A stretch of 64,000 nucleotides of DNA from Fibrivirga algicola (lineage in GTDB: Bacteria > Bacteroidota > Bacteroidia > Cytophagales > Spirosomataceae): the NCBI RefSeq assembly GCF_011742925.1, contig NZ_WAEL01000001.1, forward strand, positions 186,001 to 250,000, read 5' to 3'. How positions within the stretch are numbered: the first letter of the stretch is position 1; each line of letters starts with the position of its first letter. Under the pieces are notes generated by a model, which was not told the origin of the DNA, searched no databases, and saw only the letters and a list, made by a program, of their open reading frames with translations. Positions 27,714-36,318 of the stretch are shown piece by piece. The position numbers and the translations under genes are program-made.

Positions 27714-27860
27714 TGGGGCGGTATTGTCAATAGCCAACGTACCCAACTGAGTGGGATAGAGCCCCGTCTGGGCGATATGGTAGGTGTATAAACCTTACAT
27801 GTCGTCCCAACGGGGCTTTGTCGTTATCAAATGATAGTGTCCCATTGACATGCCGCCCCG
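27714..27860. repeat. nested palindromic repeat of the GCCCC-GGGGC type
   Basis: Outer arms at about 27714-27731 and 27844-27860 (GGGGCGGTATTGTCAAT against ATTGACATGCCGCCCC) enclose an inner pair at about 27756-27777 and 27799-27819 (AGCCCCGTCTGGGCGATATG / CATGTCGTCCCAACGGGGCT). GCCCCATTGGGGC at the left end is itself palindromic. The AACGTACC octamer occurs at 27736. A composite element of about 150 bp with no ORF. Similar words recur in other genomes of the phylum (recollection). Confidence 0.75.
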
Positions 27861-27959
27861 ATAGCACTGCTACGCTCATAGATACCTTAAGGATGGGTAG
27901 AGCTGGCTCAGTACAACTCTTTGTCTGTTCAGTGAGTTTGTGTAAAAACAGCCAACGCC

Positions 27960-28823
27960 ATGCGAGTAATAGTACTACCACTTTCTCTGCTGATCTGGAG
28001 TTTTTTTCTGCTTGGCTGCGGAGCCGATTACTCTGTTTTACCCACTAACGCGCCGGTCGACGAACAGAAGCAGCCCCCCAAGAAAGAACCCGAGAAAACC
28101 ACCAAAGGCTATCGCATTAAACGGATCGTTTACGAAGGCACCTGGGCAACAGGGGCTACTACCGAATTTGAATACGGCAGTAATGGAAAAGTGAGTCGGG
28201 CCATCTACGTAGGGCATGATTCCGGGCGGGGCGCTCCGAAAGGCTTGTTTGCTTACAATGCCAGTAATCAGCTTGTTACCTACGACTATCAATATCCGTA
28301 TGTCGACAGCCAGGGCTTTTCGGGCGAGCAAACAGTGTTCAGCTACAGCCCTCAAAACAACGGCCCCGGCCAGCCGATGGTCGATATTCTGTTTGCCCAG
28401 ACCGATTTTGTGAAGCCAGACGGGGCGCGCCAGTTACTGAAACACACTACCTCGACGTTGATTGGCGGCGTGGTAAACACCGTGCGGACTGAGGCCACAA
28501 CCGCCGGATCATCAGCCACTACAGATGAGTATACCGTTGAGTCAGGCAACCTGACGGCTATTAAAGCCTTGACCGGACCGGATCAGTACGAAACCTTCAC
28601 CTTCGACACAAAACCAAATCCGTTTTTCGGCCTGGTTGGACCAGATATCACGCCCGTGCGCCGCTACAGCCGGAACAATGTGACAGAAGCTACAGTCAGG
28701 TATTCAAGTGGTAGCGTGCGAACGTACACAATCAGCTACACCTACAACGACCAGGGGTTACCAGTCACTGCCCAGACCTCAAATACGTCGTCGCGGATAC
28801 TGTTCGAGTACGAAGCGTATTGA
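27960..28823 (+). CDS. lipoprotein of unknown function, YD-repeat-like
   Basis: 287 residues. The lipobox SFFLLGC puts the lipid-anchored Cys at 20. A Pro/Lys/Glu-rich spacer (EQKQPPKKEPEKTTKG) is followed by repeated Tyr-rich beta strands (TTEFEYGSNGKVSRAIYV, LFAYNASNQLVTYDYQY, YTISYTYNDQGLPVTAQT) like those of DUF4595/RHS-type lipoproteins of Bacteroidota. No catalytic motif. Probably outer-membrane or periplasmic. I do not assign a function. Confidence 0.7.
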   Translation: MRVIVLPLSLLIWSFFLLGCGADYSVLPTNAPVDEQKQPPKKEPEKTTKGYRIKRIVYEGTWATGATTEFEYGSNGKVSRAIYVGHDSGRGAPKGLFAYNASNQLVTYDYQYPYVDSQGFSGEQTVFSYSPQNNGPGQPMVDILFAQTDFVKPDGARQLLKHTTSTLIGGVVNTVRTEATTAGSSATTDEYTVESGNLTAIKALTGPDQYETFTFDTKPNPFFGLVGPDITPVRRYSRNNVTEATVRYSSGSVRTYTISYTYNDQGLPVTAQTSNTSSRILFEYEAY

Positions 28824-28867
28824 AAAGTTAATCGTGTCATGTTTCCAAAATACAGCGTAACTAACCT

Positions 28868-29290
28868 CTACTGACAATTATCGTCGATGAGGGTCAGCGT
28901 TTGGCGTAGCTGTTCAATGGCTTCGTCGGGAATACCGGCCAGCGCTGTGCTCCGGTTCCGGGCAATGATGGGCGCTACGGCCTTGATCAACTGCTCACCC
29001 TTTGAGGTAATCTGTCGGTTTACCCGCCGCCGGTCCTGTTCGCTGGTCGTCTGAATCAGCAACTCCTTCTTTACCAGCAGGTCAATGATGCGGGCAATCG
29101 ACGCCTGATCTTTAAACACCCGCTCGCCAATCTCGAACTGGGCCAGGGTAGGGGTTTCCTGAATGACGTTCAGTACCAGCCACTGATCAATGGTAATGTC
29201 TACACCCGCCTGATCGATGTTATGCTGTGCAAACTGCCGGTAGCGTTTAATCGTCTTCTCGAGCGTGTAAAAAATTACCTTATTGATCAT
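28868..29290 (-). CDS. MarR family transcriptional regulator
   Basis: 140 residues. The winged-helix MarR fold shows as ITIDQWLVLNVIQETPTLAQ, the recognition region DQASIARIIDLLVKKELL, and the wing EQDRRRVNRQITSKGEQL. A dimerisation helix ends the protein. Divergent from the outer-membrane receptor at 29610, with a 12-bp perfect palindrome between them that is a good operator candidate. Ligand unknown. Confidence 0.92.
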   Translation of the reverse strand: MINKVIFYTLEKTIKRYRQFAQHNIDQAGVDITIDQWLVLNVIQETPTLAQFEIGERVFKDQASIARIIDLLVKKELLIQTTSEQDRRRVNRQITSKGEQLIKAVAPIIARNRSTALAGIPDEAIEQLRQTLTLIDDNCQ

Positions 29291-29609
29291 AGCGGACCGG
29301 TGGTTTGATTCCGCAAGTTAACCCAAACGCTGCCTTGTCGGAGTAGACATGATCGTAGCTGGCATGGGTTTCCTCCGATAAGCATGCCGCCGCTTGGGGA
29401 CGGTTGATCAACCGTTCATCCCAGAAATGAGCGGTTTCGGTCATAAACCGTTGCCCATTCAATGATATATCATATAATTTTAGCGCACTAAGCAACAAAT
29501 CAAACACCGCTTGCTTCTTTAGCTAAAAAAGGCGCTGACGCACGCTGATGCCTGTTTATGAGCAATAATTCACTAACAAGAACCTCTCTCTTTCTGATCA
29601 TCTGACGCC
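29291..29609. other. control region between the MarR gene and the receptor
   Basis: This 319-bp divergent intergenic region contains the palindrome at 29462-29473 and an AT-rich stretch around 29455-29490. A 75-codon open frame on the minus strand (29280-29507) covers part of it but has no recognisable domain and overlaps the MarR start, so I treat it as chance. Confidence 0.5.
29462..29473. promoter_or_regulatory. candidate MarR operator
   Basis: ATGATATATCAT is a perfect 12-bp palindrome in an AT-rich context, the size and composition typical of MarR sites. It is 172 bp from the regulator start and 137 bp from the receptor start. Confidence 0.5.
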
Positions 29610-32063
29610 ATGAAAAAGCCTTTTCTTGCTCTTGTACACATGCTGATGCTGACTGCGCTGAGTTTGGTCAGTTACGGGCAATCGGCCCGTCTTCAGGGTA
29701 CTGTCCGGGCCGCAGATGGAAAAACCATCGAGGTAGCTACCGTAACGCTGCACCGGGCGGCCGACTCGGTCGTAGTTAAAGCCGAATTTTCGGATGGTAA
29801 CGGCCTCTACCAGTTTACCATGCCAGCACCGGGACGCTACCGGGTGTCGGCCTCGCAGGTTGGCTATGAACGTACCTGGTCTGAGGTGGTGACGGTGGCT
29901 GCCGAGGGCATTACGCTACCTGAGTTGACCCTGAAGCCCAGTCAGGCTACCACGCTGAACGAAGTGAAAGTGGTTGGCCAGAAACCGCTCTACGAACGAC
30001 TGGCCGACCGGACGGTGGTGAATGTAGAAGGCAGCCCGCTGGCGGCTGGCAATACCTCGCTCGACATTCTGGCCCGCTCGCCGGGCGTTACCGTCGACAA
30101 CAACGATAACCTGGCCTTGCGCGGGCGGCAAAACGTGCTGGTACTCATCGATGGCCGCCGCCAGCCCATGAGCGGTACCGAACTGGCCGATTACCTGCGT
30201 TCGTTACCCGCTGATCAACTGAAAAGCATTGAGTTGATCACCAATCCTCCTGCCAAATACGATGCGCAGGGTACGGCCGGTATCATTGCCATTAACCTCC
30301 GTAAAGACCAGCGTATGGGTACCAACGGCACAGTGCAGGCGACCTATGGCCGGAGTCAATACGAGAAAAGCACAGCGGGATTCACGCTCAATAATCGGCG
30401 TAAATTAGCCTCGGGCGCTTCGGTAAATCTATTTGGTTCGTATACGTACAGCAATCGGAACGGTATCAGTCTGCTGGATATTCACCGCGATTTTTACGCA
30501 AAAGGACCCACGAGTCAGCCGTTGCTGACGGGTACCAGCGATCAGACGAACCGGATGTTGAACGCTTCTACGGCCAATACAGCCAGAGCCGGCATTGACT
30601 TTTCGCCGTCGAAGCGGACCGTGCTGGGCCTGGTGTTGAGTGGTCAGGAGGTGCATGCGCCGGGTCAGCTGGGGGTAAACGAAACCAGTTTGTTCGACGC
30701 TGGAGGCAAGCTGATTGATTCGTATCAGGCCCAGAACGTAAGGAAGGCCTCTCTACCGAATGGGGCAGTGAACGCGAACCTGAAACACACCTTCGCCGAC
30801 TCGCCCGATAGCCCCGAATTAACCGCTGACGCTGATTATGCCCGCTACAAATCGAATCGGGTGCAGGAATTGACTACCGCTTACCGGCAACTGGGGCGGT
30901 CGGCTACACTACTTACCGGCGACCAGGCGGGTGACCTGAGCCTGATGTCGATAAAGACTGATTATGTGCAGCCATTACCGAACAAGGCCCGGCTTGAAGC
31001 AGGAGCGAAGTTTAGCCGGGTATCGTCTGACAATGACGTTGTGTTCCGCATCACGGAAGGGTCACTCACCACCATTGACGTAAACAGAACAAATCGATTC
31101 AATTATGACGAAACGATTCTGGCCGGGTACGTGAACTGGAACCGGACGTTAGCGAAAACTAATCTGCAATTGGGCCTAAGGGCTGAACAAACGATTGCGC
31201 AGGGCCGACAGGTAGTTGGCGACATGGGTTTCGATCGTAATTACGCGCAACTCTTTCCAAGTGCCGCAATTAAACAGACGCTCAACAAAAACCATGACCT
31301 GAACCTAACGTTGAGTCGACGTATTAACCGACCAGCTTATAACCAATTGAATCCATTCCGGATTATTATCGATCCAACTACGTCTGGAGCAGGGAATCCC
31401 AACTTACGGCCCGAAACAAGTTACAACGTCGAGCTGACGCACACCTTCAAAGGCAAATACAGTACGGGTATCAGTTACGCACGTACTTCGTCGCCGATGA
31501 TCAACGTTGTGCAGCCCGAAACTGATTCAACAGTGGTATCCACTAATGTTAACCTCGACCGGCAGGATTACGTGGCGTTGACCTTCACGGCTCCGGTACA
31601 ACCGGCCAACTGGTGGCAGATATACAACAACGCGGTGTTTTACTACAGCAACTTTGTGGGAAACCTGGCCGGAACGGCACTCAATCGGGGGCGCGCTGCC
31701 TTTAACCTGAGCAGCAACCACACCTTTACGTTTGGCAACGGCTGGTCGGGTGAACTGAACGGCACGTTCCAGTCGGGCGAGCAGTATGGCTTTCTGCGTG
31801 TACAGCCAAACGGCCAAGTCACAATTGGGTTGCAAAAAGCGGTTTGGGAGCGTAAAGGCACGTTTCGCCTGAATGTATCGGATGTCTTCTTTACCCGAAC
31901 GGTCAACGCTGTGTCGTCGTATGACAATTACGTAGAGCGGTTTTACCAGCGTCAGGACTCACGGGTAGCGACGCTGTCGTTCTCGTACCGGTTTGGCAAT
32001 GATAAAGTAGCCCCTACGCGTCGTACCGGTGGTGCCGAAGACGAAAAGCGCCGGGCGGGGTAA
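29610..32063 (+). CDS. outer-membrane receptor, TonB-dependent type with OMP beta-barrel C-terminus
   Basis: 817 residues. Signal peptide (MKKPFLALVHMLMLTALSLV, cleavage after SYG-Q), then a carboxypeptidase-regulatory beta-sandwich (RLQGTVRAADGKTIEVATVT, residues 25-110), a plug domain (ADRTVVNVEGSPLAAGNTSL, then VLVLIDGRRQPMSGTEL and ELITNPPAKYDAQGTAGIIA), and a beta-barrel ending in FSYRFGN. The last 17 residues are a charged tail (PTRRTGGAEDEKRRAG). This is the OMP_b-brl_3 class widespread in Bacteroidota; the substrate is unknown. Probably controlled by the divergent MarR protein. Confidence 0.9.
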   Translation: MKKPFLALVHMLMLTALSLVSYGQSARLQGTVRAADGKTIEVATVTLHRAADSVVVKAEFSDGNGLYQFTMPAPGRYRVSASQVGYERTWSEVVTVAAEGITLPELTLKPSQATTLNEVKVVGQKPLYERLADRTVVNVEGSPLAAGNTSLDILARSPGVTVDNNDNLALRGRQNVLVLIDGRRQPMSGTELADYLRSLPADQLKSIELITNPPAKYDAQGTAGIIAINLRKDQRMGTNGTVQATYGRSQYEKSTAGFTLNNRRKLASGASVNLFGSYTYSNRNGISLLDIHRDFYAKGPTSQPLLTGTSDQTNRMLNASTANTARAGIDFSPSKRTVLGLVLSGQEVHAPGQLGVNETSLFDAGGKLIDSYQAQNVRKASLPNGAVNANLKHTFADSPDSPELTADADYARYKSNRVQELTTAYRQLGRSATLLTGDQAGDLSLMSIKTDYVQPLPNKARLEAGAKFSRVSSDNDVVFRITEGSLTTIDVNRTNRFNYDETILAGYVNWNRTLAKTNLQLGLRAEQTIAQGRQVVGDMGFDRNYAQLFPSAAIKQTLNKNHDLNLTLSRRINRPAYNQLNPFRIIIDPTTSGAGNPNLRPETSYNVELTHTFKGKYSTGISYARTSSPMINVVQPETDSTVVSTNVNLDRQDYVALTFTAPVQPANWWQIYNNAVFYYSNFVGNLAGTALNRGRAAFNLSSNHTFTFGNGWSGELNGTFQSGEQYGFLRVQPNGQVTIGLQKAVWERKGTFRLNVSDVFFTRTVNAVSSYDNYVERFYQRQDSRVATLSFSYRFGNDKVAPTRRTGGAEDEKRRAG

Positions 32064-32073
32064 TACATGCAAT

Positions 32074-32117
32074 AGGCCTCTCTGTCAGCAGCGAACTACT
32101 TACTGACAGAGAGGCCT
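32074..32117. terminator. 15-bp inverted repeat between convergent genes
   Basis: AGGCCTCTCTGTCAG at 32074-32088 pairs perfectly with 32103-32117 around a 14-nt loop. Its position just after the receptor stop and before the converging sugar dehydrogenase stop suggests a bidirectional terminator, although the T-runs are poor on both sides. Confidence 0.6.
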
Positions 32118-32142
32118 CTACTAACTAATTCTATATGACAGC

Positions 32143-33483
32143 CTAATTACGCGAAGCAACGGCTGTTTTCTCTTTCGCCGCTACACGCCAGATGCGGTTG
32201 CCTGAATCATCGGTGACGAGCAGCGAGCCGTCGGGCAGCGTGAACGTACCTACGGGGCGGCCGTGTACGTCTTGCCCTTCATTGGGGGCGATAAAACCGG
32301 TCAGGAAATCCTCGGGTTTGCCGGGTTTGCCATTGGTAAAGGGAACAAAAACAACCTTGTACCCCGATAGTTCAGAGCGGTTCCAGGAGCCATGCTGCCC
32401 AATAAATGCTCCATTCTGGTACTTATTCGGGAAGCTCTTTCCGTCGTAAAAGGCCAGGCCAAGCGAGGCCGTATGAGCGCCCAGCGGTACGTCGGGCATG
32501 ATGGCTTTCTTCACCAGATCAGGCTTCTCTCCGGCGCGGCGCGGGTCTTCTATCTGACCATAATAGCTGTAGGGCCAACCGTAGAAACCACCTTCCTGCA
32601 CACTGGTCAGGTAATCGGGCACAAGGCCGTCGCCAAGCTCGTCGCGCTCGTTCACCGCGGCGTACAGCTTATTGGTGCCCGGTTGCCAGTCAATACCGAC
32701 GGGGTTCCGTAGGCCACTGGCGTAGATGCGCTCGCCCGATCCGTCGGGGTTGATCTCCAGAATGTTGGCCCGGCGAACTTCATTTTCCATTCCGTTTTCG
32801 CCCACGTTGCTACCCGATCCTACGGAGATATAAATTTTCTTACCGTCGGGGCCAGCCAGCAGGTTCCGCGTCCAGTGGTTATTATAGCCACCAGCGGGCA
32901 ATTTCAGAATGGTATCAGGCTTGCTTGTCAGCTTTGTGGTGCCTGCTTTGTACGGGAAACGCAAGAGGGCGTCGGTGTTGGCCACGTAGAAGAAATCGCC
33001 CATCACCAGCATACCGAAGGGCTGGTTTAAACCCGTTAGAAAGACAGACCGTTGATCAGGTTTACCATCGCCGTTGGTATCGCGCAGCAGCGTAACGCGG
33101 TTGGCGCTTTCGTCGAACCGCTGAGAGTCGGCCTGCCCGTTTACGTCAGCAACCGCTTTTTTGACGCCTTTCTTTTCCGTGTTCGATTCTGACACGAAGA
33201 CATCACCGTTTTGGGCTACATACACCCAGCGTGGATTAATCAGGTCGCGGGCGTACTCGGTAACCACAAAGCCATCGGGTGCGGTCGGCATCTGCCCGTT
33301 GGCCCAGCCGATTACCTTGCTGAATTTTACCGCCGATTTACTGGCGTAAGGGGCCGGCAGATCTAGCGGGCCAATGGCGGTTTCGACCTGTGCGGCCTGG
33401 CCTTCACCTTTCTTTTTATCGGCGCAGCCAGCCACTAACAGGCTGCCGGCCAGCAGTAAGCTGGGAATTCGTAAAGCGATCAT
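32143..33483 (-). CDS. PQQ-dependent-type sugar dehydrogenase lipoprotein
   Basis: 446 residues. The lipobox LLVAGC gives an anchor Cys at 20. The body is a six-bladed beta-propeller of the glucose/sorbosone dehydrogenase family: DLINPRWVYVAQNGDVFVSE, LTGLNQPFGMLVMGDFFYVA, NNHWTRNLLAGPDGKKIYIS, SGLRNPVGIDWQPGTNKLYA and FIGQHGSWNRSELSGYKVVF. The family oxidises sugars with PQQ in the periplasm, but many Bacteroidota members have no tested activity. The oxidised substrate is unknown. Convergent with the receptor gene. Confidence 0.87.
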   Translation of the reverse strand: MIALRIPSLLLAGSLLVAGCADKKKGEGQAAQVETAIGPLDLPAPYASKSAVKFSKVIGWANGQMPTAPDGFVVTEYARDLINPRWVYVAQNGDVFVSESNTEKKGVKKAVADVNGQADSQRFDESANRVTLLRDTNGDGKPDQRSVFLTGLNQPFGMLVMGDFFYVANTDALLRFPYKAGTTKLTSKPDTILKLPAGGYNNHWTRNLLAGPDGKKIYISVGSGSNVGENGMENEVRRANILEINPDGSGERIYASGLRNPVGIDWQPGTNKLYAAVNERDELGDGLVPDYLTSVQEGGFYGWPYSYYGQIEDPRRAGEKPDLVKKAIMPDVPLGAHTASLGLAFYDGKSFPNKYQNGAFIGQHGSWNRSELSGYKVVFVPFTNGKPGKPEDFLTGFIAPNEGQDVHGRPVGTFTLPDGSLLVTDDSGNRIWRVAAKEKTAVASRN

Positions 33484-33506
33484 TTGTTGAGCGATTATTG
33501 TCTACT

Positions 33507-33555
33507 ACGGACTAAAGTCCGTTTTGGGAAATATAAAAAACGGACTTTAGTCCGT
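33507..33555. repeat. double palindrome built on CGGACTAAAGTCCG
   Basis: Arms 33507-33525 and 33537-33555 match perfectly over 19 bp (ACGGACTAAAGTCCGTTTT). Each arm is itself nearly palindromic, so the element can fold as one long hairpin or as two small ones. Similar ACGGACT..AGTCCGT words recur in other bacterial genomes (recollection). It lies between divergent genes. Confidence 0.82.
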
Positions 33556-33593
33556 GGTACAACTATGTAGTTGAATAACTGCCTGTATTGCCG

Positions 33594-33626
33594 TTTGGTT
33601 ACTCTTACTGCCAATTCGTACCTTTC
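33594..33626 (+). promoter_or_regulatory. promoter of ribD, implies a leaderless mRNA
   Basis: TTTG at 33594-33597, a 21-bp spacer, then TACCTTTC at 33619-33626 (one mismatch to TAnnTTTG). The ATG at 33632 is only 5 bp further, so the predicted transcript starts at or next to the start codon. No RFN-type riboswitch fits in this space. Confidence 0.5.
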
Positions 33627-33631
33627 CAACC

Positions 33632-34678
33632 ATGTCTCTACAACCACTTTTCATGCGTCGTGCGCTCGAACTGGCTCAACACGGCCGGGCAACAGCTAGC
33701 CCCAACCCAATGGTAGGGTGTATTATCGTGCATGACCTGGGCAATGCGCCCACGGGCCGAATACTGGGCGAAGGCTGGCACCAGCAGTACGGTGGCCCAC
33801 ATGCCGAGGTGAACGCCGTTCGGGCCGTATCACTGGCGGATGAGGCCCTGCTGCCGGAAGCAACCGCCTATGTCACGCTGGAGCCCTGCTCGCACTATGG
33901 CAAAACGCCGCCTTGTGCTGACTTGCTGATTGCTAAGCAACTAGGCCGGGTGATCTGCTGCAACGACGATCCGAATCCACTGGTATCGGGACGCGGTTTT
34001 GCCAAACTTCGAGCGGCCGGCATCGAGGTGATTACCGGGCTGCTTGCCGACGAAGGCCGTGCGTTGAACGCCCGTTTTTTTACGTTTTTTGAGCAAAAAA
34101 GACCGTATATCATCCTGAAATGGGCCGAAACTGCTGACGGCTTTATGGGTGGGGTAGGGGCCACGCCTGTTGCGATCAGTGGCCCATTGGCAGGTCGGCT
34201 GGTGCATCGGTGGCGGAGCGAAGAAGATGCGATTCTGGTAGGGACCACCACCGCCCTAAACGACAATCCCCGTTTGAATGTCCGTCATTGGCCTAGCAAG
34301 TCACCCATCCGGATCGTGCTCGACCGCTCATTAGCGTTACCGCCCTACCTGCATCTGTTCGATGGCTCTCAACCGACGCGCGTGTACCATACTCCAGGCC
34401 TGACCCCGCCGACCGATCAGCCTGCAATCAGTTACGTGCCCGCCGACTCGCTGGCCGATATCATGGCCGATCTGCACCAGCAACGTATCCAGTCGGTGCT
34501 GGTCGAAGGCGGTGCGCAAACGTTAACATCATTTCTGGATGCTGACTTATGGGATGAAATCCGGTTGTTTCGCAGCCCTGCTTCGCTACAGGCTGGCATT
34601 CGTGCGCCGCAGGTACGTGGTCAACTAATCGAGCAACAGCAGGTTGATGGTGATACGCTGCTGGTGTATCGGAGATGA
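33632..34678 (+). CDS. ribD: bifunctional riboflavin deaminase/reductase RibD
   Basis: 348 residues. Catalyses the second and third steps of riboflavin synthesis from the GTP-derived pyrimidine. The N-terminal deaminase domain carries zinc ligands and the catalytic Glu in GGPHAEVNAV and LEPCSHYGKTPPCAD. The reductase domain from about 150 has LKWAETADGFMGG, DAILVGTTTALNDNPRLNVR and a late VLVEGGAQTLTSFLD. Complete. It stands alone, away from other rib genes. Confidence 0.96.
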   Translation: MSLQPLFMRRALELAQHGRATASPNPMVGCIIVHDLGNAPTGRILGEGWHQQYGGPHAEVNAVRAVSLADEALLPEATAYVTLEPCSHYGKTPPCADLLIAKQLGRVICCNDDPNPLVSGRGFAKLRAAGIEVITGLLADEGRALNARFFTFFEQKRPYIILKWAETADGFMGGVGATPVAISGPLAGRLVHRWRSEEDAILVGTTTALNDNPRLNVRHWPSKSPIRIVLDRSLALPPYLHLFDGSQPTRVYHTPGLTPPTDQPAISYVPADSLADIMADLHQQRIQSVLVEGGAQTLTSFLDADLWDEIRLFRSPASLQAGIRAPQVRGQLIEQQQVDGDTLLVYRR

Positions 34679-34724
34679 AACCGTAGCACCGAAACGAACC
34701 GCCGCAGCGGCTCCAACTTCGGCA

Positions 34725-35915
34725 CTACACCAATACTTCGCCATTTACCCAAACGCCCTGCTTCACCAATTCCTGATCGAGCCTGACGAGATTGGCAACG
34801 TACCCGGTGGCAACGCGCCCAATCTTGTCGGCAAGGCCCACAACGGTAGCTGGCGTCAGGGTGGCCATGCGCAGCGCGTCGGTCAGGGGCAGGCCTACCT
34901 GCTGCACGCAATACCGAACGCAGTCGAGCACGGTAATGGCAGTACCCGCCAGCGTACCCTGTTCATTAACGTATCGGCCGTGGGCTGGTGAATCGGACGC
35001 GCCCGTGCCTGGTTCGAAGTGAACGATAAACGTCTCGAGCGTAAATGCGGGACGGGGCGGGTTGGCAAACAGCGCGTCGGAAATCAGGAATAAGCGGTCA
35101 GGGCCTAACACACGGTGGGCCAGCCGGATCGCTGCAGGGGCGCAGTGGTAGCCATCGGCCACAATGCTGCTGATCACCGAAGGGTGGTCGAAAATCGCAC
35201 CTACCGTGCCCGGTTCGCGGCTTTCAAAAGCCCGCATGGCGTTGTACAGATGCGTTGCCAGCAAAAACCGGTCAGTAGCCGAACCGTCGCCAAAGGCGCT
35301 GGTAGCCTGCTGGTACGTAGCGTTGCTATGCCCCAGCGACAACAACGTACCTGACGCTTTCGCCAGGCAATACAGCAGCGACAATTGCGCGTCTGACAGA
35401 ATCTCAGGCGCCAACGTCAGGATGCTGATGGCGTCGGCATGGGTGCTGAAGAGCTGCTCCAGTTCACCGTCTGCCGGCACACGCACGTACTTATCCCGGT
35501 GGGCACCGCGTTTTACGGGGTTGAAGTACGGCCCTTCGAGGTGAATACCGGGTACGTTTAAAGGCATCTCATCGCGCACGGTCCGCACCGCATCAACGGC
35601 CTCCCGCATTTCGTCGAAGTGGGTTGAGTGCAGCGTTGGCAGCAGGGTTGTGGTGCCGTTCAGCGCGTGGCTTTTCCAGATATGCCGAACCGTTTCGGGG
35701 GTTAGAGACGCGTTGAGAAACTCCGTGGAACCGCCATAGAGTTGCAGGTCAATCAGACCCGGTACCAGATAATCACCCTGCAAATCGATGACAGAATCGC
35801 CGGCGTTTACCGGCAAATCAGGTCCGATCGCTGTAATCTGGCCATTCTCAACCTGAACGCAGGTATGTGGTAGAAAGGTATCACCGGTGAAAACGGTGGC
35901 GTTGATGAAGAGCAT
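34725..35915 (-). CDS. nagA: N-acetylglucosamine-6-phosphate deacetylase
   Basis: 396 residues. Removes the acetyl group from GlcNAc-6-P, feeding GlcN-6-P to NagB. Amidohydrolase fold: PGLIDLQLYGGSTEF (the NagA-type variant of the first metal motif), the metal Glu in GIHLEGPYFNP, LSLGHSNATYQQA, LATHLYNAMRAFESREPG, the catalytic Asp in FLISDALF and TLTPATVVGL. It follows the quinol monooxygenase-like gene by 16 bp on the same strand. The fused NagB gene lies about 3.3 kb downstream on the other strand, and a NamZ-like gene follows, suggesting one salvage pathway. Confidence 0.93.
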   Translation of the reverse strand: MLFINATVFTGDTFLPHTCVQVENGQITAIGPDLPVNAGDSVIDLQGDYLVPGLIDLQLYGGSTEFLNASLTPETVRHIWKSHALNGTTTLLPTLHSTHFDEMREAVDAVRTVRDEMPLNVPGIHLEGPYFNPVKRGAHRDKYVRVPADGELEQLFSTHADAISILTLAPEILSDAQLSLLYCLAKASGTLLSLGHSNATYQQATSAFGDGSATDRFLLATHLYNAMRAFESREPGTVGAIFDHPSVISSIVADGYHCAPAAIRLAHRVLGPDRLFLISDALFANPPRPAFTLETFIVHFEPGTGASDSPAHGRYVNEQGTLAGTAITVLDCVRYCVQQVGLPLTDALRMATLTPATVVGLADKIGRVATGYVANLVRLDQELVKQGVWVNGEVLV

Positions 35916-35931
35916 AAGTTGACTGGCTACC

Positions 35932-36216
35932 TTATTGTTGAACAGTAGTCAATTCGGCCGGGCCAGCCATGAGGCTGCCAAACTGCTGCTTAAACGCATC
36001 CATGTGCGGCATCGCAGCGTGGGTGGCCAGACCGGCCTCGTCGTCCCAGCGTTCGTGCATAATAAACTGGTCGGTATGCTCGGCGCTTTCATAGAGTTCG
36101 TATAACTGACAGGCGGCTTCGGCACGTACCTGCGGAATCAGGTCAAGAAAAGCGGCTTTCAACTCAGCACCTAAGCCCGGCTTGGCGGTAATGGTAGCGA
36201 ATACAAAGAGGGACAT
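35932..36216 (-). CDS. antibiotic biosynthesis monooxygenase (ABM) domain protein, YgiN-like
   Basis: 94-residue single ABM ferredoxin-like domain: FVFATITAKPGLGAELKAAF, then ACQLYELYESAEHTDQFIMH, then ERWDDEAGLATHAAMPHMDA. Relatives include YgiN-type quinol monooxygenases. Forms an operon with nagA (16-bp gap), but the metabolic link is unclear. A hairpin starts 9 bp upstream of its ATG. Confidence 0.85.
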   Translation of the reverse strand: MSLFVFATITAKPGLGAELKAAFLDLIPQVRAEAACQLYELYESAEHTDQFIMHERWDDEAGLATHAAMPHMDAFKQQFGSLMAGPAELTTVQQ

Positions 36217-36224
36217 TTTTTGAC

Positions 36225-36308
36225 GTTTGTGGTTTGGTGTTTGACGTTGCGCTGCCTGCCTGCTATTACGTGCATTGGCAACGCAACGTCAAACACCAAA
36301 CCGCAAAC
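36225..36308. repeat. long intergenic inverted repeat (30-bp arms)
   Basis: Arms 36225-36254 and 36279-36308 match at 28 of 30 positions. The left arm joins two words found separately in other hairpins: TTTGACGTTTGTGG (begins at 36219; compare 9010) and TTGACGTTGCGCTG (36241-36254; compare 10431). It fills the gap between aroE and the ABM gene and has no T-tract. Confidence 0.88.
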
Positions 36309-36318
36309 GGTAAACTCT

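Noticed and set aside
29280-29507. 75-codon open frame on the minus strand upstream of the MarR gene
   Set aside because: No domain, overlaps the MarR start and covers the probable operator; more likely chance in a control region.
33556-33631. FMN riboswitch before ribD
   Set aside because: The promoter leaves about 5 nt of leader, and no RFN-element motifs are seen.
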